NCBI GenBank assembly: GCA_022457065.1
Contig: JAJGBQ010000001.1
Coordinates: 2,480,001-2,544,000 of the forward strand
From: Curvularia sp. ZM96
Lineage: Eukaryota > Ascomycota > Dothideomycetes > Pleosporales > Pleosporaceae
Direction of reading: 5' to 3'
DNA: 64,000 nucleotides
A program made the position numbers and the translations under genes. The notes beneath the pieces are model-generated. The model saw only the letters and a program-made list of their open reading frames with translations, was not told the origin of the DNA and did no database searches. Positions 44,717 through 58,471 of this stretch are shown here, one piece after another. Each line of letters opens with the position of its first letter. Position 1 is the first letter of the stretch.

Positions 44717-46414
44717 TTATGTAGTGTACCTGAACCAGGGCACGTTATCCGCAAGTTCCCTCTCCAACGTCTTCTGTTCCTCAGTCAATTCCTGGTGACC
44801 AACCTCGAGTGCGAGTTTGTCGCGGCGCGCATTCTCCCGACCAAACCAAGTCGACATGAAGAATGTGAGAAAGAAAGCCATGCTAAAATACTCGTTAGCC
44901 ACTTTACCCAATGTGCTACAAAGTGTAAGACTCACCTAACAAAGCCAATCAAGATGCTGTGTCCAGTGATAAAACGAGGCCCGTCACGTGTGACATACAC
45001 ATACGACGCAATAATACCACCGCAATTGCCACCCATAACCTGCATAGCGATTCCGGTACCTCGTTTCAAACTGCCTCCGATATTTCCGCTATTCCAGGCC
45101 ATACCGAGCGGGATCTGCGGGTAAATCCCAATAGCTGCCAGAATAGTACCTGCATACTGTACACTAGCGTTGCCAGTGGCAGCAAGCATGGCGAAACCGG
45201 CGATAGCAATGAGTTGAAATCCCATGAGAAACACGCCTCGTTTCTTGACGCGGTCGGCGTACCATGACGCGGCAATGGTGAAGAAGCAGGCACACACATA
45301 TGGCGGGACGCTCATGAGTTGGGCTTCGTTGGCCGTGTAGCCCATGTTTTTAATAATGGTAGGGAGGAAGAGTGCGAAGGAGTAGATCGGGCAGAAGCCG
45401 GCCATGCAGATGAGCATGAAGATGTAGATTTTCCAGTCTTTGATGGCTTGCCACACATACTTCATGTCAAAGTCATTTGACAGATGGCCATGGTCTTCAT
45501 TCAGACGCCTCTGGACTTCGGTTCGCTCTTTGGGGGTCAGAAAGCGGGCGCTGGTCGGGTCAGTGAGGCAAAAACGGGGTGGTTTTTCAGGGAGATACTT
45601 ACGTGGCTGGATAGTCGTAGATACACCAATATGCAGTCATAGACACCAGAATACTCAAAAGCCCCTCGAGTATAAAGATCCAGGCCCAAGCTGCTTTGCC
45701 GCCTACGCCGGACATCTCTGCAATGCCTCGTGCGAGGATTCCACCGAACGCGCCCGCGAGAGTGGCTGCGGAGAAGAAGAGGGCCATTCGGAAACCACAT
45801 TCGTCGCGAACGTACCTAACGCAATTAGCACATTGTCGGATTCTTTATTTATGGATCGAGCTCCGAAGCTTCGCCGATTACTTACCACTGTGCGATGTAA
45901 TAATTCACTCCAGGGAAGAGGCCCCCTTCAAACACGCCGAGGAACGTTCGTGTAGCCATAAGACCAGAATAATTCTTAACAAAGCCTTGCAGAATCATTG
46001 CCAATGACCAGAAGAACATGATGAACGTGAGCCAGATAGAAGGCCGGGTGCGCTTCATCATGATGTTCGACGGTATCTCCGCGGCGATGTAAAAGGGGAA
46101 CAGAACAGCAAGACAATCATTGTACTGGAGACCATGCAGCTTGAGATCTTGTTCGAGGTGGTCGAGGCGTGCGTTTCCTATGTTGGTGCGATCGAGGAAG
46201 CAGAGCCTAGGCATAAATGAGATGAGAGAACATGACTTCTAGAGTGCTGAACTTACAAATAGATCAGCGACATGAAAGGAATGAGATGCCAATCAAGCTT
46301 CCGTAGTAGCTTCTTCGTAGCTGCTGCATCAAACCCCTGTGGTTCTACATCGTCAATAGACGTGTTGACCGATACTGGAACGACGCTAGCGTCGGGAGCA
46401 GTCTTTTCTGCCAT
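44717..46414 (-). CDS. MFS transporter, Dal5/anion:cation symporter family
   Basis: Five exons (46414-46257, 46206-45886, 45815-45603, 45550-44936, 44882-44717) close in phase to 490 residues. The start is the first ATG (MAEKTAPDASVV); the upstream open frame has only a TTG. The hallmark LCFLDRTNIGNARLDHLE, rebuilt across intron 1, marks the ACS branch that includes allantoate, nicotinate, biotin-precursor and pantothenate permeases. Twelve spans can be traced, including RTFLGVFEGGLFPGVNYYIA in the N-half and AIGIYPQIPLGMAWNSGNIG in the C-half. It imports a small organic anion or vitamin; the substrate is not identifiable here. The C-terminus ends in a charged cytosolic tail (RENARRDKLALEVGHQELTE). 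It is divergent from the GYF-domain gene over 2.8 kb. Confidence 0.92.
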
Positions 46415-49247
46415 AACAATAAAGACGCTGAGATTCCCTGACGGAGGCTTCAAACACTTCCCGGGGCCCCATATCCTTCAAATACTCTCCACATTTCACG
46501 CTGAAGGGTTTGTAGGCCTTGCTGAGATGGTGCTTGGTCGTTGTGCAGGCCAAGGATCCAGACTCTCTGTCTTTTCTTATGGAGCCTACAGTCGTGTAGC
46601 ATGCATATCTTGTCTCTTGCCGTGTTTGTACTGATACTCCGAGACCAAATGGCCTCGTGTAACTCTAGAAATGCTCTCAATGGCTAAATGGTCTAGAAAA
46701 CGCCACGAGATTATCCGGCCATGCGAGCAACAGCTAGGGCTTGACCACATTAGTCAAGGCGTAATCTGTACGTTTATCTTTGAAACTCTCGATGCTTGTA
46801 GCTTGCAGGCGCAATGGCAAAGCTTGGTTGGCTAAGCGCTGAAGCTTGTGTATGCGGGCTGACATACATACTGAGCTTAGACGTATATAGGCTATGCTCA
46901 GATTAGCTTTATTAAAATATGCACGATTTCCAAGACAGTTTAACTGAAGTAGGTGTATGATGGACACTGTGAATTCAAAGCGATTTAGCGTTGCTTACTG
47001 TTACTGGAGGCTGGGGTACCTAGGGTTGCCTAAGGCCTCGCGCAAATCGCATAAAGCCCCTGCAGCGATGCATGATCTAGCACCATTCTTCACAGTCAAC
47101 CGGGTTTAAGGTCAACTTGCAGCGCTAAATTTAGTGGATGCTTTTTTCTTCGTTGTCCTGCAAGGCCAATCCACGTCCGCTTCGTCTTGCTAAGCACTTG
47201 ATGCAATATGGTGAAGAGACATTTCTTTCCCTTAGCCTCGCACACGCTTCAGAAATCGAAGATTGTGCCAAGAGAGATTGGGACTCCCTGCATTGTATGA
47301 GAGACGCGTGGCAGCGCAGAAAGAGTGTCTCAGAAGCAGATGGGTGGCAATGATAGGTGTAGTAAAAAAGGAAACACATAGCGGGTGCGGTGAATTATAT
47401 GGTTCGTACCGATGCGAGCGGTTCATCTCAGCGCTGTTCAGCATAAGATGAAAGGTTGACGGTTACCGATACAACAGCACAGTCAGAGCCAGGTACCAGG
47501 GCTGTTCTTAACTTTATCGGTGTACAACCCTTTGGGTTCCCTAACATTGGGACTTTAGCGTGGCTGAAATACAATCGGCTTAAGTGCATCACAAGCTTCA
47601 AGAGTCGTTGTCCCATGTGCGCCGCCCACCTATGGAAACGAAACTTCCTTGCTGTTGGGAGAGATGAGTGACCGAACCGCTGAACCGTGACCACGGGAAA
47701 CTCTTTAGTGGTTGTTAGGCGCGATACTCATCCATACAACTAGTGAAACCGAGAGAAATTGGCAAGCAGAGACATGTGTTCACGATGCGTCGTACGGAGG
47801 ACGGGACTTGGTGGCGGATAGGCTTCGTTAGTCTCTGTAGTCTTGACAAACCATAGAGAGATACTACTCCGTCGTTGACAATTTGGCGGAAGGTTTGTGG
47901 AACAAAACTGGTGTAATGGCGCAGCCACTTTGTGTCTCGTTCGTATCCGCAACAAACACAATCGTTTCCACCTCGTCGGAGTGATCGTGTTCATGCATCA
48001 TAGTCGAATGATGATAGTATAACAGCAAGATATGACATGTACTGTGTAAACCAGAGGATCCTCTGATACTGAACATCTCCTGGCTCTTTGATTCTATTTC
48101 TTTTGTGATTGCTGACTTCATTGTTGTATCTGCTTCACATCACTAGGAGTGAAAAATACGGTTTATTGAAGTTGTGGTAGGAGTAGTTTTGTTTCAACTA
48201 TTCCTGGTACACCAAAACGCGGCCCACTCATTGATGCTTCTTGTGTGGATGCGGCCAATATCTCTTGTCGGCTATGCAAACATATGTCATGGTCTACACT
48301 AGAAGTGAAGAGTGCTGACTGAAGCTAGTGGCAAACCGATCAAAACTGGGGTACTGTTTAGCTCGTTCTGGAAGTCCGAAATCTGCAGGACCAGAGTACT
48401 GTGTATCTTGTAGACAGAATAGATATGGTACCACATGCTCGTGTACCTTGGAAAACGGCGAGAGTCCTGGCATTGACCAGTGGTAATGGACACGGCTGTC
48501 CGCAGGCAGGAGATAGCGGCTCCGTCATTGGCAGAGCAGCCGGCTCGGTTGCGGTAGAAGATTCAGAACAAGGCAATGAGCGACTAGCGTCATATTATCA
48601 CAGAAGCACGAAGAGTAGGGTGAAGCAAACCCAGCATGTACAGAAAGGAGCAAACGCCATGCCTTTGAGGGGGTGGTTGAGTGGCGGAATGGAAGTGGTG
48701 GGGTAAGGGCAAGAGGCGATGAGGGGCTCAAAAGGTTAATTGAACCTGCCCTTGCACAGCAACGTCAGGGGGGAGGCGTGCCCGGGCGTGGTTTCCGTGC
48801 AGGACGTGCAACGACTGGTTGCATGACGAGCACGAGCAGCAGCAGCAGCAGCAGGAAAAATGGACGTGGCGCGACGCGTTGACGCGTTGAGTGGCGGGGG
48901 AGAGGCAGAAAACATCACCGTCCCCACCGGCGCAGTCACGTGCGCCTCTCTCGGCTGGCGCCAACCTCAAATGTTCGCCGAACCGTTGCAGCTCTTCTTT
49001 TGTCGCCGCAATACAGTACGACTGCATCCCCTCCACCCCCCGCCGAACCCGTGCCACGACAACCTGTGCCATTACACACTGCCCTCCCGCCTCGCGCCAG
49101 AATCGCTGCTCACCTGCCATCGCCTCGACTGCTCCTCCCTTCGACCAAGGCGACTGCATCATCCCCACACTAAATCTTTTGGCTTCGACTCCACGCTCTC
49201 AACCCGACTCCGTAGACGCTTCCTCTACACGTCCTGACCACCCCACA
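46415..49247. other. Divergent 2.8 kb gene-poor region
   Basis: No supportable gene between the Dal5-type transporter and the GYF-domain gene. An (AGC)n run lies at 48835-48854. The C-rich stretch 49020-49240 is probably the leader of the GYF gene. Confidence 0.45.
48835..48854 (+). repeat. (AGC)n microsatellite
   Basis: About six to seven AGC units in non-coding DNA upstream of the GYF-domain gene. Confidence 0.9.
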
Positions 49248-52200
49248 ATGGCTCCTACTTCTTTTGCTTCGGCAGCTGCGGGAAACACTGCCAATTCAAC
49301 GCGCGCAGAAGCGGGCAGCGACTGGTAAGTCGGCCCTTGTTCTCGTTTGCTCCTCATGCATATACATCATTCTTAGCCCTAGGCGCGATGCACCGTGATT
49401 CCGAGTCGCTAGGAATTTTGCACCCCGTCCTTGCCCTGCACTATGTTGCCTCGCAATTGGCTTCGTACTCACGCCGACCACAGGGCCCGACGCACCAACG
49501 GTGCCACGCAAACATTCCGCCGACCCTCACACGCGACCAGCTTGTCTGGCTCAACAACCCAACCAGCTCCACGAGATGCCCCTGCGCCGCAGAATTCATC
49601 AACGAATGCCGGTGTCTATGTCCCCCCGCATGCACAGCCTGGTCGCAACGGTAGTTCGTTCGAGGGCCGGTATTCACGAGACCAACTCACGCAGCTGTTC
49701 CGGATACAACAACAGGCCGGGGATCTCAACGATGGACTGTCAGATTTGTACATGGGTGTATGGGAACCTCATGCCACCAACGGAGCCTCGAGCGCTTCCT
49801 GGGGCCGCAAAGATGATGGTGGTGGCAGGGAGGCGCCGAGCGGGGTCGATCAGTGTTGGGACAAGGATGGCAGCATATTGCCGCTGAGCCTCAACGACAT
49901 GACTGACGAGGAGAGAGAGGTAGGCCCCCAACCCCCCATTGCACCATGCCGTGACCGAGGCTAACGTGCGCTCTCTTGCTTAGATCTTCCTTTCGTCTGT
50001 CAACTCGCCGCTGAAACCCCCCACCCAGAACACCAACAAAGACGGCACTCCTAAAGAAGGCCTTTCACTGCGCAAGTCGTCTGTGTCACAGGGGCCAGGC
50101 ACACCCTACGGTCTCTCCTCGCCTACTACATCGCGACCAGGCGCTCGACGTCGTGACACGGGCGAAGCCTATCCGTTCCCCTCATCCCCCGCCACCTCAC
50201 GATTCGCGCGAGAAGAAGGCAGCGCCGTCACTCCACCGCCTGCTCTGGTACGTCGTCGGACGGATTACAAGGAATCCGCAGAGGGTCGTCCGGGTGAAGA
50301 GCGTGATCGGGAGAAGGGCGCCGGCGAGAACGCTGGTCCCTTTAGCTCTGCGAAGCGCAGTACTACGGCGCCATTCAGTCCTGGTGCTGGTGCATCGCCT
50401 TGGTCTGCAGCAGCGGGCGGTGGTTTTGGTGCATTTGGAAGCTTTGCCAACCCACAAGCTGATAAGAAGCCTGGCTACGGGAGTTTGCGCGGCGAAAGTC
50501 GCTTCAAAGGGCTAATGGGTAAACCCAGTGTCGAGGACTTTGGCAACGGCCCGAAAGACAAAGCTTCCACGAACAACTTGGGCAAGCTTAGCGAGGCAGA
50601 GCCGTCAAAAACTGATGCGTCGTGGATGGAGGCCCGCACCAACCGGCCAATGAGCAGCGACACAGATCCTTTCCCCGACCATGACCACCCGACGGGCAGT
50701 GCTGCGCTTCGCGGCGAAGATGTTAGTCCGCCCCGACCTCAAGGCTTCGGCAATTTTGCAACGCCCCACCGCCCAGACCACCGTGACGACTCTGGATTAT
50801 CTGCATTCGGAATGACTGCGGATAACATGTATAGCAAGAATAATTTTGCTGACCAGTCGCCCCTTCGTGGAGCTGGCAACGAGCCCATGAGCCCGACGGA
50901 TACCAATCCATATCAAAGCCCACACCACGCACGGGACCAGCATGACGACTCGGACGATTCCGGCGACCCAAACGCCCATTTTCCTGGCATGAGCAGCTTC
51001 CACATTGATCAGTCGGTCCACTCAAGCATCCATAATGCATTTGGTGGGCTGGGAGGTCTTGGGAAGCCTGTGCCATTCGAGACTGCAGCAAGCGACCGTA
51101 GCCAAACCTCGAGCGTTGGTCCCAATCGAGGCTTCCCGACCTTGCCTGGGCTTGGTGGTGGTCTGCCTGGCTTGGGAGGCTCTTCGGCTTGGCCATCTCA
51201 CACTTTGGGCACCCCAACCCGCGAACGCGGTGGCCTGGGAGGGTTCGAAAGTGCTTTCGGAAACGTAGGTGAAGCCCAGTCGCCTTCTCTGGCCGGCTTG
51301 GGTAACAGCTCGCTTTTTGGTCACGCCCATGGCACAACTGTAGGTCGTTCCAGTAGACTCGGATCCCTGTTCCCAGCTTCCATGCAAGAGCAAATGCGAT
51401 CTAACGACCCGAATCGAGCCCCCGCTGATGATGGCTCTTCGCACGGTGATCGCCAACATAGCATGACTGGCACATTTGGAAGAAATGCCTTTGGTGGCCA
51501 GGCACCCACTCGTGACACCGACAGCCCCTTCCGCGCCAACCGCAATCTTTTCGACGACTTCTCTAACGCCCATCATGATGACCACAGCTCAACGGGACAA
51601 CCCCAGAATATAGCTACTACCTCTCTTTCCATGGCTGCGTTGAACCCCACCAGGACTGCGCAGCCCTCGACCCCAGGCGTTGGAAGCCCCGCTTCTAGTC
51701 AGCCCCCAGTGCCGCAGCAGCGCATGATGGTCATGCCGGATAGGATGAGGTGGATCTACCGTGATCCATCAGGCAATGTTCAGGGCCCGTTTTCTGGTTT
51801 GGAGATGCACGATTGGTACAAGGCTGGATTTTTCTCGCCTGAGCTGCTGGTTAAGAAGGCAGAAGAACCTGACTACGAACCTCTAGCGCAACTCATCCGT
51901 CGTATCGGCAACTCTCGTGAGCCTTTCTTAGTCCCTCAGATTGGCATTCCCCATGGTCCTGCTACGACTCAGCCCGGCAACTCCTGGGCCGGTGCCGGTC
52001 CTAATGCTGCCGCTGCTCCAGGAGCCCAGCCTCCATTCGCAAACAGCTTCCCGAGCTTCGGCACTACTCTTACCGCCGAGCAACAGAACGCGCTTGAACG
52101 TCGGAAGCAGGAAGAGCAGTATCTTATGGCTCGTCAAAAGGAGCATCTCGCTGCACAGCAACAGGCGCTTGCCCGTCAGGTCCAGATGGGTGTACTGCCA

Positions 52201-54166
52201 AACCAGCTCAACCATCATTCCAGTGCACACAGTCTGCACAGCCAACCAAGCTTCGGCAGCATAACATCACCTGGTGGATACCAGCCATCACCTCCTCAGG
52301 GAGCAGCACCAGGAGCTCCCGTACCTGGGCTCATAGATAGTACCTTCAGATCTGGTCCGGGCCCTGTACCTGGCCTAGGCCCCATTGGCCCTGGCATGGA
52401 CATGATGAACAACCGTAGAGACCAAGATGTACCTGCTATGATGGAGCGTCTTAATCTGGGACGTAACAACCAGCCGCAATTCGGCTTTGGTGGACAACAG
52501 CAGGACGCTGATGCACATGCCCAATATGTGGCCTCGGTGATTGGCGACCGGGCTCGCCTGAAGCGCGAACAAGCTGAGCATGACGCTATGATCCGCCAAG
52601 GCAGCGCTGAAGATGTGCAGGCTGCTCGAAATTTCGCTGAACGCTTTGCCGAATTCAATGAGTTGCGAGTCCAGACGGACATGGAACAATCAAAGGCGGC
52701 TCCTCCGCCAGAGGGGGTTATTGGAAAGCCTTCTTCTTCATCGGCTCAGCAGTCGCAGCAAGCGTCGGAGCCGACATCGCCCGAGCGCGCAGATGTCCAG
52801 GAGCGCCAACCTGAAAACAAGGAAGAGCCATCTTCAAACACACAAGAGCCACTGTCACTTACTGAACAGGTGCAGAAAGCTGCTTCTGCGAAACAATCAC
52901 CTCAGCCTCCGACCGCGTGGAACAAAGTTGAGCCCGCAATTTTCCCATTCCCACCACCGCCGTCTCAATCTCCTCTTCCTGCGCCTGCTGCCCAGAGGAA
53001 GCCGATCGTTGCGGAGAATCTCAACGCTGAATCTCGTTCAGGCGCAGCAACCCCAGCCGCAGATACCCCCAGTGTCTCTGTCGCACCATGGGCAAAGGAG
53101 CCTGTCAACGCTACCCATGGACCCTCTCTCAGGGAAATTCAAGAGATGGAGGCGAAGAAGGCGGCAGAGCGTGAAGCTGTTGCAGCTGCAGCTCGTCGTG
53201 AGGCATTCGAGAAAGAACTTCAAGCTCAAACCCAATCACCCGCAGTACAGCCTGGTTTGCCCTCCAGCTCGACTTGGGCTAGCGGTGCTTCCCCTGTCAC
53301 ACCTAGTGCCAGCACTTCGGTATGGACCAAGCCTACGGCAAGCAAGGTTGCTGCACAGCCCACTCCAAGCTCGAAGAAGACGCTCCAACAGATCCAGAAG
53401 GAGGAGGAAGCTCGAAAGCAACGTGCTGCTGCTCAAAGTGTAGCTGCAGGTAACGGATTCGGATCACCTGCTCCACCGCCATCTGCTGGCAAGCGATATG
53501 CTGATCTGGCAGGCAAGGGCACGCCCACGCTGCCCACTGGGCCTGCCGGGCCTCCTGGTAGCAGCTCATGGACCACAGTGGGCGCCAGTGGCAAGGTCAA
53601 GACTCCAGGGGGCACGACAACGCCTGTTCCTGGCGCCGTTCGTTCAACTAGTTCTACCATTGTGCCGTCTCTTGCTAAGAAGCCCACTGTCACTCGCAGT
53701 ACTACTGTGGGTGCACCATCTGGAAAGCCCAATGCCGAGGAAGAGTTCCGAAAGTGGGCCGTCAATGAGCTCCGACATGACCTCAACAAGAACATCAATG
53801 GTATGTCTGATCTGCGTCTGTTTTTGTAGGGACATATTTGCTAACATTTTCGCAGCCGAGGATTTTGTCTCATCCCTCCTCAGCTTCCCGGCTGATGCAG
53901 AGCTCATTACGGAGTCTGTCCACTCCGCCTCTAGCACGCTCGACTCTCGTCATTTCGCCGAGGAGTTCCTTCGCCGCCGTAAGCTAGCCGATAAGGGCAT
54001 TATTGATGAGCGTAACACATCATCTCCCGCCGAGAACAAGGCTGCAAGCAGCGGCTGGTCTGAAGTTGCCAAGAAGGGTGGCGCCAACGCCGCGCAGCAA
54101 CAGCAGCAGCCTCTAGATTCCAGCAACTTCAAGGTCGTTGCTGCCAAGAAGAAGACTAAGCGGTAA
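49248..54166 (+). CDS. GYF-domain protein (Smy2/Syh1/GIGYF type)
   Basis: Four exons (49248-49324, 49484-49919, 49984-53800, 53856-54166) encode about 1,546 residues. Exon 1 ends SDW, joined in phase to ARRTNGATQTFRRPS. Early on, GRYSRDQLTQLFRIQQQAG and SDLYMGVWEP resemble the N-terminal eIF4E-binding-type region of GIGYF proteins; the match is suggestive only. The GYF domain lies at residues ~757-815: RMRWIYRDPSGNVQGPFSGL, then MHDWYKAGFFSPELLVKK. GYF domains bind Pro-rich ligands; yeast Smy2/Syh1 and human GIGYF2 act in translational repression, mRNA decay and COPII-related functions. Long disordered Gly/Pro/Ser/Gln-rich regions surround it, with a predicted coiled coil (REIQEMEAKKAAEREAVAAA) near residue 1,210. 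The tail is Lys-rich (VVAAKKKTKR) after a conserved-looking helical segment (EDFVSSLLSF). Confidence 0.9.
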
Positions 54167-55272
54167 ATTCGCAATGGTTTCGTGTGTTTTGATTAAGAAG
54201 ATGACTCTCTACTGCAATCGGAGGAGGCTTAACTGCGAATGAGGACACGGCGTGAGTTTTGCCAGTGGAAACAACATTGTGGCAGGGCGGTAGGGGAGCA
54301 ACGGAAACTGCTGTGGTCCTTTCAAAAAAAAAAAAGTTCCTTGTTACCTTCTTTTGCCATCCTTCGGCATCGGGCGCATGTACTCATTCCACAGCTCTCT
54401 AGCATGTCGTCGGCTGCATCATGCATCAAAGTAACTGTACTACTATGTACTACTAGTGTTTGATCCAGAAACCAATGCACACATACCGTACACATTGACA
54501 CTTTGCTCTATACGTGAATAAGTTTCTTCTTGCCTCTCTGTTCATTGCCGATCGTTCTCCCTTTGTCCGTTTCTCACTCATTCCTTGTACATCAGTAATC
54601 CTTGCGGTCTGCGATTTCAATCGTTCCAGCAACTCTAGGTTCCCTTTTCCTCGATACAATCTATGTGTAGTCCCTCACACTTGTATGGCCGTAGTGGGGT
54701 CAACGAAAAAAAGCCAGAATCGACATGTGAGCTAGGTTGTTCACTCTTCCCTCTCAAACTCAGCATCACATTCACCATACAGGCAAAGAGACATCACGCA
54801 GTCACACTTGAAGAACGCAAAAGCTGAGCGATCTTTTTTTTTTGTTTTCCACAAGGAAGCAGCAAATTGGTATATTCTTTTCTTTGCGCCGATTCGTCCA
54901 GCAGTAGTAGGAGTAAGGAGTAGTAGGATGGAGGGGAATCATTTCGAAATCCGCAAAGAAAACACATTCAACAGGAAAACAAACTAACGCCATTTCAAGA
55001 GACAGACCCGTACAAAGACGCAGCAACGGAAAAACAGCAGGTAAAGGGAAAAAATGAGACGCAGCAAAAAAATGAGACAAAACAAACAACCAGCCAGGTT
55101 CAGGGTTTATACGTGATGTCGCCCTAGAATTGGGAAGGTTTTGGGGGTATAATTCTTTTCTCGTTTCGCACACGTACAAGAGACAATGAACGCGTAGCGG
55201 GGTATTCTTCGTTAAAAGGCCGGGGGTACAGTAGTGGTATCAAATAAATGGTTCGAGATTGTGGTGTATCAT
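54167..55272. other. Convergent 3' region
   Basis: Between the 3' ends of the GYF and KH genes. It has poly-A and poly-T tracts (54326-54336, 54834-54843) and no supportable gene. Confidence 0.5.
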
Positions 55273-58200
55273 TTAACGAGGAGGCCCAATAGGGGCCGGG
55301 TATCCAGATGCAGAATGAGAAGTGCTAGGGCGCCCGCTGTCCACGGAGCCCCGCGGATCGTACCGGGGTGTCACATCCCCAGACGCCGCGGAAGAGGAAC
55401 CAAAAGGAAACTTGGACTCAAAACGAGGGACTGGCATGGGCCAGCCGTTGGTGTGGTGCTCATCGTCTGCAAGGTTAATGCCGCTGTCGTTCCATGGGTT
55501 GCGGTAGCTACCGGTGGATTCCAGGCTAGCAAGGGATGCCTTAGAAGCGTTGCTCGAGGCATGCTTGAAGAGCGATCCGGGTGAGTTGGTGTTCTTGCGT
55601 CCGTTGAAGATGGACGTGAAAGACGACATGCTACCTGGCTTGCGAAGGCGGTCCAGCATGCCACGAGGCTCGTCGTCACCGCCAAAGTGGGAGCGAGTAG
55701 GAGAGTCAGTGCTGTCGACAGCAGGTTCAGCACGCTGTAGAAGCTTCGACTCGAAGAAGGGTAAAGAGTCTTCAAACGAGTCAGACTTGGGACGCGGCAG
55801 AGCGCCACGAACCGTGTTAGTGTCCAGTCCGTGCATGACAAGGTGGTTGAGCAAGAAGTCAATGGCGTCCTTCAGACCACCAGCGTTGTTGCGAGTAAAG
55901 ACAATGTGGAAGGCCTCGATCTGCTCTTCTTTGCCATCAACGGTTTCGGTTTGAGGTTGCTGAAGCTGAGCATCGACCTCATGCTGAGTCTTGAGCTTGT
56001 CGAGGATCTCGGCTTTGAATTCGGCAGAGCGGATGTGCTCGCTAAGCTCGGTAGTTGACGGGAAAGCTAGATCGTGAGATTCTGGCACCATACCCTGAAA
56101 CTGGTTAGTGATAATGTCTCATGACAAAACGTCGAGTAGAGGCTCACCAAAAACTCATCAACTGCGAATGGCACCTGGTACTCAGGGCCAGACACAGTAA
56201 CAATGTCACTGGCTTCCTCAGTGCTGGGAAAGGTAATCTTGCAATTGAACTTCTTCTCCAGCTCGTCGATCTTGTCCAGGCGAGCGATGAGCTCACGGTG
56301 GTACAAGCGATTGATGTTGATGGTTTCAGAGACGAACTCGGCGTCGGCCTTTTCAACCATGTCCATGATCTCTTGCTTCACGAGGTCTAGGTTCTGAGCA
56401 TTGCGCGCAGGCGTGCGGCAGATGACGTTGTCAACCTTGATGTCATCCTCTTCCTTGCCGAATCCACCACGGTCCATGGCATTGGAGAACTTGACGAAGA
56501 CTGAGTATTTCTTCATGATGCGCTGGATGTGCTGACCGCCGATGCCGATGATACGCTTGTGGTACTGGTCGGGGACGTGGAAGGAGATGGAGGCAGGCAT
56601 CTCTTGCTCGACGAGGTCTAGACCGTTCTTTGTGGCCTCGTACTGGGCACCGCGGACTACAATGTAGAAGTTGTATTCGTTGAAGCCATCGAACACAATC
56701 TGGACACTGCTGTGACTCATAATCTTGTTGATCTTGCCGTTCTTCTTGCCGCTGACAAACTCCTTGTGCTCGTTGGCAAGCTCAATCTTGACGCTCATGT
56801 TGTATTGAGACTTTTTCACAAATGGGATGTTGCTAATAACCATGAGAGCGGCTCGCACGGCATCGTCAGACCCATAGATGTGGAAGTTGAGCTTCTCGAA
56901 ACTGACTTCAGCACCCGAGTTGATGCAAATGTCAGACAACATGGCACGAACGTCAGCCGGGGTAGGAGGGCGTTGCGTGGGGTCAGGGTGAGTGATGAAC
57001 CACGATGCACTGTAGAACTGGCCAGCCTAATGGTTGTAAGTAGATGCATAAAATAACTGACGGTGAAGAAACATACAAGTTGCATGAGCTCGCGTACAGT
57101 GCGCTCAACGTGCAAGACGTCAGTGCCCTGTACGCGGACAACACCACGCTGCACTCCCAGAGGAGGCAGCAGGATGTAGGAGCCATTGTTCTCGATGATC
57201 TTGCGGACCTTGTCCAGACGTTCAAGCAGAATAGCGTCGAGCTTGGTGTCAGTAACCATGACGGGCTTCACAAAGACTTTGGTCGACATGACAAGGTCAT
57301 GCAGACGTTGCTTGGCGCGCAATATGTTCTCGGAATTCTCTCCCGTAATATACACTAGATCGTCGGGGCGCCGTTGGGCGCCTGGTGGCGTATAGCCGAA
57401 CAAGCGCGGGAAGGGCGGGGGGAAGTAAATAGCTGTTCCTGTAGCTGACTCAATCATCTTGATGTTCTTACGTCCACGTCCGCATATCAGAGTATGCATG
57501 GTTAGCTCGAGCTTCATAGTATCGACACATCGCTTAAGCTGTGACGGCATGGCGTTAGCATGGAGCGCTAGTGAACATCAGTGGGGCTTCAAGGACTCAC
57601 AATCTGGTCGATCATGATCAACACGCGTGTCTTTGCATGCTCCATGGTTTCGAGATCTCCATAGATGGCACAGCGAAGGCGCGGGTCGGCTCCGGTATCA
57701 ATGTTGCCATGGAAGCTGGCCGTCTCAATGTCGGGCTGCTTGGGCATGAGCAAAAAGATGTCGGCCTTGGTCGCCTTGGCGATAAGATCGAGCTGGTTGA
57801 GCACAGCGCCTCTGACATTCTGTGTAGGCGAGTCTATGATGAGCTGCGAATCAATGTCGACAAAAGAAGATCGCTATGCCAAGATGTCAGCAACGGGCCG
57901 AAAAAGTCACGACTCCAACAAGGCAGCGTACCAGAGAAATGGGTGTGGAGTTGAGGATCCTGCAGCGCATCGAGTTGACAATCTCGAGTTCGCCAGACAG
58001 ACAGACATTAGTGACGAGCGCCCGCAGCGGGCCCCGCTGCAGGCCGGGTAGCGGCTTGGACTCGGCCGACGTGACGACAGCGGAGACGCGTCCCTCGGTC
58101 TGCTCGCTCACCTCTCGACACAAGGAGCGCAGGTTTTCGACGTTCTGGGCGTGTACGGGCAGTTTGTGCGTGGGCGTGCCTTCTGCCGTGCCTTCCGGAT

Positions 58201-58471
58201 GAGTCCACCGCGCTTTTGCCCCCGGGCTGGCCCACATGATGTCGTCCGGGTCGGGGCCGGCGAGGTTGGAGGAGAAGGGCACATTGAAGGACAGATTGAC
58301 CTGGGTGCCGGGGGGTATGACGGGCGGGGCTGAGGTTGCAGTCGAGGGCCGCTTGATCGGAGCTGTGACGGGCATTTCGTGGTTGGATCTCGAGAAGGAG
58401 AAGCCGGTCGAGGGGGTCATCTTCTCCCAGCCGTGCCGGGCCTGGGCCGGGAAGTTTGAGAGTTTGTGCAT
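55273..58471 (-). CDS. Multi-KH-domain RNA-binding protein (Bicaudal-C/YLL032c-like)
   Basis: Five exons (58471-57932, 57873-57601, 57538-57077, 57026-56148, 56094-55273) close in phase to 991 residues. Intron 2 has a textbook TGCTAAC branch site. Two KH domains keep a GxxG loop: LICGRGRKNIKMIESATGTA and KRIIGIGGQHIQRIMKKYSV. Other segments look like degenerate KH folds without a clear GxxG (for example GKINKIMSHSSVQIVFDGF). The N-terminus is Ser/Pro-rich and the last ~250 residues are disordered, Ser/Gly/Pro-rich. KH proteins of this layout bind mRNA in the cytoplasm and affect translation or localisation. I place it near the Bicaudal-C/yeast YLL032c group from domain arrangement only. No catalytic motif is seen. 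Confidence 0.85.
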